Assembly: GCF_964273065.1 (NCBI RefSeq)
Contig: NZ_OZ186815.1
Location: forward strand, 620,001 to 684,000
Direction: 5' to 3'
DNA from: Nocardiopsis dassonvillei_B
GTDB taxonomy: Bacteria; Actinomycetota; Actinomycetes; Streptosporangiales; Streptosporangiaceae
DNA length: 64,000 nucleotides
The notes under the pieces were generated by a model that was not told the DNA's origin, searched no databases, and saw nothing but the letters and a program-made list of their open reading frames with translations. The position numbers were made by a program, and so were the translations under genes. Each line of letters opens with the position of its first letter. Position 1 is the first letter of the stretch. This document shows, in pieces, positions 1 to 6,422 of this stretch.

Positions 1-1
1 C

Positions 2-370
2 GGGGAGATGCACCAGGCCCTGCTCATGGCCCGCGCCCGCAGGGGCCCCCAGGCCCTCACCGCCCGCCAGGCCCTGCACATGGCCACCCTGGGCGGCGCC
101 CGCGTCCTGGGCCGCGACGCCGAGCTCGGCTCCCTCACCGTCGGCAAGCTCGCCGACATCGCCCTGTGGCGTGTCGACGGCTTCGGCCACGACGTCATCG
201 CCGACCCCGTCGTCGCCGCCGTCTTCGGCCCCACCCCGCCGCTGTCCCGCCTGTGGGTCGGCGCCCGCCCCGTCGTCACCGGCGGGGAACTCACCACCGT
301 CACCCGCGAGGCCGCCGCCGCCCGCGGCCGCAACGCCCACGCGCGACTCACCCAGGAGGCGAACCGCTGA
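2..370 (+). CDS. 8-oxoguanine deaminase-type amidohydrolase, C-terminal part
   Basis: This is the 3' end of an amidohydrolase that starts before the window. The visible 122 or so residues are the C-terminal end of the metal-dependent deaminase fold. They include an ARQALHMATLGGARVLGR helix and the GSLTVGKLADIALW strand, which is typical of the guanine/8-oxoguanine deaminase and chlorohydrolase group. The last part (DPVVAAVFGP, then a VGARPVVTGG turn) matches what I know of actinobacterial 8-oxoguanine deaminases, which make uric acid from 8-oxoguanine. The catalytic metal ligands lie upstream and cannot be checked. Its TGA stop overlaps the ATG of the next gene (TGATG), so the two are probably translationally coupled. 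That supports a shared role in purine breakdown, because the next gene is a xanthine dehydrogenase subunit. Confidence 0.75.
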   Translation, partial: GEMHQALLMARARRGPQALTARQALHMATLGGARVLGRDAELGSLTVGKLADIALWRVDGFGHDVIADPVVAAVFGPTPPLSRLWVGARPVVTGGELTTVTREAAAARGRNAHARLTQEANR

Positions 371-2769
371 TGTCAGCGACCACCGTCACCGACCTCACCA
401 GCACCACCAGGGACGGCATCGGCGCCAGCCCGCAGCGCCCCGACGGCACCCTCAAGGTCACCGGCGAATTCGCCTACTCCTCCGACATGTGGATGGAGGA
501 CATGCTCTGGGGCGCCACCCTGCGCAGCCCCCACCCGCACGCCGAGATCCTCTCCGTCGACATCACCGAGGCCCTCAAGGTCCCCGGGGTCGAGGCCGTC
601 CTCACCCACGAGGACGTCCCCGGATCCAAGCGGTACGGCCTGGAGTTCGAGGACCAGCCCGTCCTCGCCTACGGCAAGGTCCGCTACAAGGGCGAGCCGG
701 TCGCCATCGTCGCCGCCGACCACCCCGAGACCGCCCGCCGCGCCATGGAGCGCATCCGCGTCGACTACCGGGTCCTGGAACCCATCACCGACCCGCGCCG
801 CGCCGCCATGGACCCGCACTGCCCCCTCGTCCACGAGCCCGGCACGATCCCCGACCACCCCGAGTACAACCAGCGCGGCAACCGCCTGCGCCACCAGCCC
901 ATCCGCACCGGCGACTTCACCGGGGCCGACCCCGACGCCGCCCTGGAGGCCCTGCGCGCCCGCGCCGACGTCATCGTCGCCGACGAGTACGAGGTCGGCA
1001 TGCAGGACCAGGCCTTCCTCGGCCCCGAGTCCGGCATGGCCGTCCCCGCCGAGGACGGCGGCGTCGACCTCTACGTCGCCACCCAGTGGATCCACGTCGA
1101 CCAGCGCCAGATCGCCCCCGCCCTGGGCCTGCCCCAGGACAAGGTCCGCGTCACCCTGGCCGGCGTCGGCGGCGCCTTCGGCGCCCGCGAGGACCTGTCC
1201 ATGCAGATCCACGCCTGCATGCTCGCCCTCCACACCCGCAAGCCCGTCAAGATCGTCTACAACCGCGAGGAGTCCTTCTACGGGCACGTCCACCGCCACC
1301 CGGCCAAGATGCGCTACGAACACGGCGCCCTGGCCGACGGCACCCTGCTCTACGCCACCGCCGAGGTCATCGTCGACGGCGGCGCCTACGCCTCGGCCAC
1401 CCCCGCGGTCGTCGGCGTCGCCTCCTCCCTGGGCCTGGGCCCCTACGAGATCCCCCACGCCCGCGTCGACGCCTACGGCGTCTACACCAACAACCCGCCC
1501 TGCGGGGCCATGCGCGGCTTCGGCGCCGTCCAGGCCTGCTTCGCCTACGAGTCCCAGATGGACCGCCTCGCCGAGGAACTGGGCATGCACCCGGTCGACC
1601 TGCGCATCAAGAACGCCATGGCCCAGGGCTCGCGCATCATCACCGGTCAGGAGGTCGACATGCCCCTGCCCATGGCCGAGATGCTCGCCCGCGCCCGCGC
1701 CCTGCCCATGCCGCCCGAACGCGAGGCCCTGCCCGACCCCGCCGACCTGCGCACCCTGCCCGGCGGCGTCGCCGGGACCACCCACGGCGAAGGGGTCGTC
1801 CGCGGCGTCGGCTACGGCGTCGGCCTCAAGAACCTGTGCTTCTCCGAGGGCTTCGACGACTACTCCACCGCCCGCGTGCGCCTGGAGGTCGTCGGCGGCG
1901 AACCCGTCGCCCTCGTCCACACCGCCGCCGCCGAGGTCGGCCAGGGCCTGGTCACCATCAAGGGCCAGATCGCCCGCACCGAACTGGGCGTGGAGAAGGT
2001 CGTCATCGCCCCCTCCGACACCGCGGTCGGCTCGGCCGGGTCCTCCTCCGCCTCCCGCCAGACCTACATGACCGGCGGCGCCGTCCGCACGGCCTGCCTG
2101 GCCGTGCGCGAGGAGCTGTACGCCCTGGCCCGCGAGCGCGGCCACGTCCCCGACTCCGTCGGCGACGAGGACCTGTCGCTCACCGGCGGCAAGCTCGTCT
2201 CCCGGACCCTGGGCGCCCTGGTCTCGCTCACCGACCTGCTCGCCGACGGCACCGTCGTGGAGCAGACCCGCGAGTACCACCACCGCCCCACCGAGATGCT
2301 CGACCCCACCCTGGGGCAGGGCTCCTCCCACACCCAGTTCGGCATGTGCGTCCACCGCGCCGTCGTCGACGTCGACGTCGAGCTGGGCCTGGTCAAGGTC
2401 ATCGCCCTGGACGCGGTCCAGGACGTCGGCAAGATCATGCACCCCCTCCAGCTCATCGGCCAGATCCAGGGCGGCTCCACCCAGGGCCTGGGCCTGGCCC
2501 TCATGGAGGAGATCCAGGTCGGCGACGGCCAGATCCGCAACCCGTCCTTCACCGACTACCTCATCCCCACCATCCTCGACACCCCGCCCATGCGCATCGA
2601 GGTCCTCGAACACCCCGACCCGCACTCGCCCTACGGCCTGCGCGGCGCCGGGGAACCGCCCACCCTGTCCTCCACGCCCGCCGTCGTGGCCGCGGTCCGC
2701 GCCGCCACCGGCAAGGCGCTCACGCACGCGCCCGTACGGCCCGAGGACATCGTCGGCATCCCCCTGTAA
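370..2769 (+). CDS. pucD: Xanthine dehydrogenase molybdopterin-binding subunit (PucD/XdhB-like)
   Basis: The 799-residue large subunit of a xanthine dehydrogenase family enzyme, predicted to oxidise hypoxanthine/xanthine to urate in the cytoplasm with partner FAD and 2Fe-2S subunits that are probably encoded upstream of the window. An aldehyde oxidase/xanthine dehydrogenase a/b hammerhead covers about residues 35-160. It is followed by the molybdopterin-binding region with VGGAFGARED at about 266-275 and an NNPPCGAMRGFG segment. Near the C-terminus is LRGAGEPP with the expected catalytic glutamate at about residue 762. The length is normal for separate large subunits. I chose the ATG at 370 because it overlaps the upstream stop; the longer reading frame from 166 lies inside the preceding gene. 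It belongs to the same operon as the amidohydrolase and ends at a strong hairpin. The PucD identity, rather than a generic molybdenum hydroxylase, is an inference from purine neighbours on both sides. Confidence 0.85.
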   Translation: MSATTVTDLTSTTRDGIGASPQRPDGTLKVTGEFAYSSDMWMEDMLWGATLRSPHPHAEILSVDITEALKVPGVEAVLTHEDVPGSKRYGLEFEDQPVLAYGKVRYKGEPVAIVAADHPETARRAMERIRVDYRVLEPITDPRRAAMDPHCPLVHEPGTIPDHPEYNQRGNRLRHQPIRTGDFTGADPDAALEALRARADVIVADEYEVGMQDQAFLGPESGMAVPAEDGGVDLYVATQWIHVDQRQIAPALGLPQDKVRVTLAGVGGAFGAREDLSMQIHACMLALHTRKPVKIVYNREESFYGHVHRHPAKMRYEHGALADGTLLYATAEVIVDGGAYASATPAVVGVASSLGLGPYEIPHARVDAYGVYTNNPPCGAMRGFGAVQACFAYESQMDRLAEELGMHPVDLRIKNAMAQGSRIITGQEVDMPLPMAEMLARARALPMPPEREALPDPADLRTLPGGVAGTTHGEGVVRGVGYGVGLKNLCFSEGFDDYSTARVRLEVVGGEPVALVHTAAAEVGQGLVTIKGQIARTELGVEKVVIAPSDTAVGSAGSSSASRQTYMTGGAVRTACLAVREELYALARERGHVPDSVGDEDLSLTGGKLVSRTLGALVSLTDLLADGTVVEQTREYHHRPTEMLDPTLGQGSSHTQFGMCVHRAVVDVDVELGLVKVIALDAVQDVGKIMHPLQLIGQIQGGSTQGLGLALMEEIQVGDGQIRNPSFTDYLIPTILDTPPMRIEVLEHPDPHSPYGLRGAGEPPTLSSTPAVVAAVRAATGKALTHAPVRPEDIVGIPL

Positions 2770-2776
2770 GACCACC

Positions 2777-2807
2777 GGCGGTGCGGCGGCCACCCCGCCG
2801 CACCGCC
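2777..2807 (+). terminator. Hairpin after the xanthine dehydrogenase gene
   Basis: A perfect 13-bp stem (2777-2789 with 2795-2807) around a 5-nt loop, starting 7 nt after the stop codon. There is no clear T-run, as is common for actinomycete terminators. Confidence 0.6.
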
Positions 2808-2914
2808 ACCCTCCCTCACCCACCCGGTGAGCGGCCCGCCGGCGCGCGCCCATCAGCGCACGCGCGCCACCGCCCCGGGCTCCGGGGCCGACGACGTCCC
2901 CGCACGCCCACGGA

Positions 2915-2933
2915 TGATCACTTTCCGTGATCA
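2915..2933. promoter_or_regulatory. Inverted repeat TGATCAC-N5-GTGATCA upstream of the purine permease
   Basis: Perfect 7-bp arms (2915-2921 and 2927-2933) around TTTCC, about 50 nt before the permease start codon. The size and symmetry fit a dimeric repressor operator. The cognate regulator is not identifiable from this window. Confidence 0.5.
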
Positions 2934-2985
2934 CCTGAACACAACAGGCGACCCACGGCCGCCCCGTTTCCCTCCAGGAGGGGAC

Positions 2986-4425
2986 ATGACCGCACGCGAC
3001 AGCGCCCCGCGCCCGCAGACCGCCCCCCGACAAGGTCGATCCTGGCTCGACCGCTACTTCTCCATCACCGACCGCGGATCCACCCCCGCCCGCGAACTCC
3101 GCGGCGGGCTCACCACCTTCATGGCGATGGCCTACATCATCGTCCTGAACCCCGTCATCCTCGGCGGCGCCACCGACATCAACGGCGACCGCCTCGACCC
3201 CGCCCAGCTCACCACCATGACCGCCCTGTCCGCGGGGCTCGTCACCATCATGATGGGGGTGGTCGGACGCGCCCCCATCGCCTGCGCCGCGGCCCTCGGG
3301 GTCATGGCGGTCGTCGCCTACCAGGCCGCGCCCAACATGACCTGGCCCGAAGCCATGGGCCTGGTGGTCTGGCAGGGCGTCATCATCATCGCCATGGTCG
3401 TCACCGGCGTCCGCACCGCCGTCATGAACGCCCTGCCCCGCAACCTCAAGATCGCCATCGGCGTCGGCATCGGCCTCTTCGTCAGCCTCATCGGCCTCAA
3501 GAACGCCGGGTTCGTCAGCCGAGGCGAGGGCGGCGGCCTCCTGCAGCTGGGCGCCGAGGCCGACGGCGGCCACCTGCTGGGCTGGCCCGTCCTCATCTTC
3601 GTCATCGGCCTCACCCTCGCCTCGATCCTGCTCGTGCGCGGCGTCCCCGGGGCCATCTTCTACGGCATCCTCGGCGCCACCGCCCTGGCCGTCGTCGTCC
3701 ACTACGCCCTCGGGCTCGACGCCTCCCAGTGGGGCGGCGGCGCACCCGAGATCCCGGCCTCCCCGGTCGCCGTACCCGACTTCGGTCTCCTCTTCCAGGT
3801 CGACCTCCTGGGCGCCTGGACCACCGCCGGCCCCACCACCGCCGGAGTCATCCTCTTCACCCTCGTCCTGGCCGGGTTCTTCGACGCCGTCGGCACCATC
3901 CTCGCCATCGGCGCCAAGGCCGGGATCACCGACGACAGCGGCTCCATGCCCCGCGTCAACCAGATCCTCGTCACCGACGGAACCGGCGCCGTCGTCGGCG
4001 GCCTCACCAGCTCCTCGGCCACCCTCGTCTTCGTCGAGTCCACCGCCGGCGTCGGCGAGGGCGCCCGCACCGGGCTGTCCAGCGTCGTCACCGGAGCCCT
4101 GTTCCTCACCGCGATCGTCTTCGCCCCGGTCTTCTCCATCGTCCCCGCCCAGGCGGCCTCCGTGGCCATGGTCCTGGTGGGCGCGCTGATGATGACCCAC
4201 GTCGCCGACATCGACTGGACCGACATGGGCGTGGCCGTCCCCGCCTTCCTCACCATCGCGATGATGCCCTTCGCGTTCGACATCGCCAGCGGCATCGGCA
4301 TCGGCATCATCGCCCACACCGTCCTGCGCACCGCGCAGGGACGCGTCCGCGACGTCGGCTGGCTCATGTGGATCCTCACCGGCGTCTTCCTCTTCGACTT
4401 CTCCCTGCACGCCTTCGGGCTCTGA
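2986..4425 (+). CDS. AzgA-type NCS2 purine permease
   Basis: A 479-residue integral membrane transporter of the AzgA branch of the NCS2 family, predicted to import adenine, guanine or hypoxanthine by proton symport. The hallmark N-terminus is visible: a short cytoplasmic region, then RELRGGLTTFMAMAYIIVLNP. About twelve hydrophobic segments follow. The FFDAVGTILAIGAKAG region around residues 300-315 and the SSSATLVFVESTAGVGEGARTG motif around residue 345 are characteristic of AzgA proteins. The start at 2986 is preceded by a good ribosome site (AGGAGGGG). It follows the xanthine dehydrogenase gene on the same strand but is separated from it by a hairpin and by its own operator-like repeat, so it is probably a separate transcription unit serving the same purine pathway. 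The substrate cannot be fixed from sequence. Confidence 0.88.
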   Translation: MTARDSAPRPQTAPRQGRSWLDRYFSITDRGSTPARELRGGLTTFMAMAYIIVLNPVILGGATDINGDRLDPAQLTTMTALSAGLVTIMMGVVGRAPIACAAALGVMAVVAYQAAPNMTWPEAMGLVVWQGVIIIAMVVTGVRTAVMNALPRNLKIAIGVGIGLFVSLIGLKNAGFVSRGEGGGLLQLGAEADGGHLLGWPVLIFVIGLTLASILLVRGVPGAIFYGILGATALAVVVHYALGLDASQWGGGAPEIPASPVAVPDFGLLFQVDLLGAWTTAGPTTAGVILFTLVLAGFFDAVGTILAIGAKAGITDDSGSMPRVNQILVTDGTGAVVGGLTSSSATLVFVESTAGVGEGARTGLSSVVTGALFLTAIVFAPVFSIVPAQAASVAMVLVGALMMTHVADIDWTDMGVAVPAFLTIAMMPFAFDIASGIGIGIIAHTVLRTAQGRVRDVGWLMWILTGVFLFDFSLHAFGL

Positions 4426-4440
4426 CCTGCCCGTCGACCC

Positions 4441-4475
4441 GGGGACCGGTTCGCGCGGTATGCGGACCGGTCCCC
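4441..4475 (+). terminator. Hairpin after the purine permease
   Basis: A 10-bp inverted repeat GGGGACCGGT (4441-4450) and ACCGGTCCCC (4466-4475) just after the permease stop, consistent with a terminator lacking a T-tract. Confidence 0.5.
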
Positions 4476-4598
4476 CCGGTTGTCCGAAAAAAGTAAGGGG
4501 ATTATTACCTTCAGGTCAGATCCCCACGGCTCGCGGTCCACGTCACAGTGAGCGATGGAGGCCGCAGCAGGCGGCTCCCCACCGACAGGGCGCGAACC

Positions 4599-6254
4599 AT
4601 GACGACACCGCTCCTCCCCACCGACCCGGCCCGCATCGGCCCCTACACCGTCACCTCCCGCATCGACAGCGGGGGCCAGGGCACCGTCTACCTCGCCCGC
4701 GCCGCCGACGGCACCGAGGCCGCGGTCAAAGTACTGGGCCGCACCTGGGAGGGCGACTCCCGCCAGCGCGACCGCTTCGCACAGGAGCTCACCGCGGCAC
4801 GCCGCGTCGCCCCCTTCTGCACCGCGGCCGTCCTGGACGCCGACATGGACGCCGACCCCCCCTACATCGCCAGCGAGTACGTCCCCGGCCCCACGCTGCG
4901 CGCCGCCATCGAGAAGGACGGCCCCCGCGGCGGCCCCGACCTGGACCGGCTGGCCATCGCCACCGTCACCGCCCTGGCCGCCGTGCACGAGGCCGGGGTC
5001 GTCCACCGCGACCTCAAGCCCGGCAACGTCATCCTGGGCCCCGACGGCCCCCGCGTCATCGACTTCGGCATCGCCCGCCTGGTCGACGCCACCCGGCAGA
5101 CCACCACCGTCGCCGGAACCCCCGCCTACATGTCCCCCGAGCAGATCCGCGGCCACACCCTGGGCCCGGCCAGTGACATGTTCTCCTGGGCCGCCGTGAT
5201 GGTCTACGCCGCCACCGGCCACCGCGCCTTCCACGGCGGGACCACCCTGGCCATCGTCGACCAGGTGCTGACCTCCCCGCCGGACCTGACCGACGTCCCC
5301 GAGCGGCTGCGGCCGGTGCTGGAGCGCTGCCTGGACAAGGACCCCGGGCGGCGGCCCGCCGCCATGGAGGTGCTGGCCGCGCTCATCGGCGGCGGCACCC
5401 TGCCCGAGGCGGCGCCCGCCACCCTGCTGCTGGAGCAGACCTCCACCGCGGTGGGCACCGGCACCGCCCGCATCCACGCCGTCCCGGAGGTGCCCGCGCC
5501 CCGCCGCGGGGAGCGGCGCCCGCCCGACAGCGGGCCCGCCACCGGCGCCCTGACCGCCCTGGACCCGGCCGCCGCCGGCGGAGCGGCGGCCGAGGCGACG
5601 GGCGGCCCCGGCGCCGCCGCGGGGCCCTGGCGCACCGGGCCGGACACGCCCGGGCGCGGGATCCCGCGCACCCGCCTCACCCCGCCGGTCGGCCCCGGAC
5701 CCGCCGGGCCTCCGCCGGGCGGGCCTGTCGGCGGGGCCGCCCCGCCCGGCGGCTCCTCCCCCGCGCCGGGCGGGCGTTCCCGGCGCCGCCGCTCCCCGGC
5801 CGGCTGGGCGACGGTCGGAGCGCTGGTGGTGCTGGCGGCCCTGGGAGGCGTGCTCTTCTGGATCCACGGCCAGAACACCCCGCCGCCCGTGGAACCGGTC
5901 GGCAACACCCCCGCCACCGAGGAGGTCGTGGAGAACCCCTCCGTCGGGGAGGAGGCCCCGGTCGTGGAGGAGGAGAGCGGCGGGGGCGGGGAGACCGGCA
6001 CCTGGACGCCGCCCGAGGAGGGCACGGAGCACACCGGCGGTGGAGGCGGCACCGAGCCGGACTGCCACACCGACCCGCACCACCCGGACTGCGTCGAGGT
6101 CGACCCGCCCGTCTGCGAGACCGACCCCGACGCCTGCTGGGACCCGGGCACCGGCGGTGAGGGCGGCGGCGGGACCGGCGAGGGCGGCACCGGCGGCGGC
6201 ACCGAGGAAGGGGGGAGCGGTACTTCCGGCGGTCCGGACACCGAGGCACCGTGA
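4599..6254 (+). CDS. Membrane-anchored serine/threonine protein kinase (PknB type)
   Basis: A 551-residue Hanks-type kinase. The catalytic domain spans about residues 15-275. It has a glycine loop in IDSGGQGTVYLA, the ATP-binding lysine at 44 (AAVKVLG), the HRD motif with catalytic Asp138 (VVHRDLKPGN) and the DFG motif at 155-157. A proline/glycine-rich, probably disordered linker (about 285-400) leads to one transmembrane helix at about 402-424. The outside part of about 125 residues is acidic and glycine-rich and carries four cysteines in a Cys/Asp/His-rich patch near residue 490-510. No PASTA or other known sensor domain is recognisable. I chose the ATG at 4599; an in-frame start at 4548 would only add 17 unconserved residues. 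What it phosphorylates is unknown, and the molybdoenzyme operon downstream has its own promoter. Confidence 0.88.
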   Translation: MTTPLLPTDPARIGPYTVTSRIDSGGQGTVYLARAADGTEAAVKVLGRTWEGDSRQRDRFAQELTAARRVAPFCTAAVLDADMDADPPYIASEYVPGPTLRAAIEKDGPRGGPDLDRLAIATVTALAAVHEAGVVHRDLKPGNVILGPDGPRVIDFGIARLVDATRQTTTVAGTPAYMSPEQIRGHTLGPASDMFSWAAVMVYAATGHRAFHGGTTLAIVDQVLTSPPDLTDVPERLRPVLERCLDKDPGRRPAAMEVLAALIGGGTLPEAAPATLLLEQTSTAVGTGTARIHAVPEVPAPRRGERRPPDSGPATGALTALDPAAAGGAAAEATGGPGAAAGPWRTGPDTPGRGIPRTRLTPPVGPGPAGPPPGGPVGGAAPPGGSSPAPGGRSRRRRSPAGWATVGALVVLAALGGVLFWIHGQNTPPPVEPVGNTPATEEVVENPSVGEEAPVVEEESGGGGETGTWTPPEEGTEHTGGGGGTEPDCHTDPHHPDCVEVDPPVCETDPDACWDPGTGGEGGGGTGEGGTGGGTEEGGSGTSGGPDTEAP

Positions 6255-6282
6255 CCGCGGGTGTGCGATCGATAGAGGGAGT

Positions 6283-6339
6283 GATGTCCGGAACGGCCAC
6301 CTTGACGATGTAGATCAATACCCGGACATCCCGGACATC
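6283..6339. repeat. Three copies of a 9-mer (one inverted, two tandem) upstream of the molybdoenzyme operon
   Basis: GATGTCCGG at 6283-6291 is the inverse of CCGGACATC, which appears twice in tandem at 6322-6330 and 6331-6339. The group lies upstream of the -35 box at 6355, where activator sites are usually found. Confidence 0.55.
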
Positions 6340-6354
6340 GTCCCCGACGACCCG

Positions 6355-6383
6355 TTGACAGCCCGCGAGGACCCCCATAAGTT
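6355..6383 (+). promoter_or_regulatory. Consensus housekeeping-sigma promoter for the fused molybdoenzyme operon
   Basis: A perfect -35 TTGACA (6355-6360), a 17-nt spacer and -10 TAAGTT (6378-6383, fits TANNNT). The expected transcription start is near 6390, about 33 nt before the ATG. This is one of the best-matching sigma-70-type promoters in the window. Confidence 0.7.
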
Positions 6384-6395
6384 GTCATTGACAAC
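6381..6395. promoter_or_regulatory. Operator palindrome GTTGTCA-T-TGACAAC over the -10 box
   Basis: A perfect 15-bp inverted repeat (7-bp arms, central T) that overlaps the -10 element and covers the probable transcription start. A protein bound here would block RNA polymerase, so repression is the likely mode. Confidence 0.65.
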
Positions 6396-6422
6396 ATCCT
6401 CTTCGGGAAGAGCACCTGAGCA

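Noticed and set aside
373..4410. A 1,345-codon open frame on the minus strand
   Set aside because: It is antisense to the xanthine dehydrogenase and permease genes, with Gly/Asp/Ala-biased composition produced by high-GC codon shadows and no recognisable domain. Other long opposite-strand frames (for example 14802-18113, 56983-61074) are rejected for the same reason.
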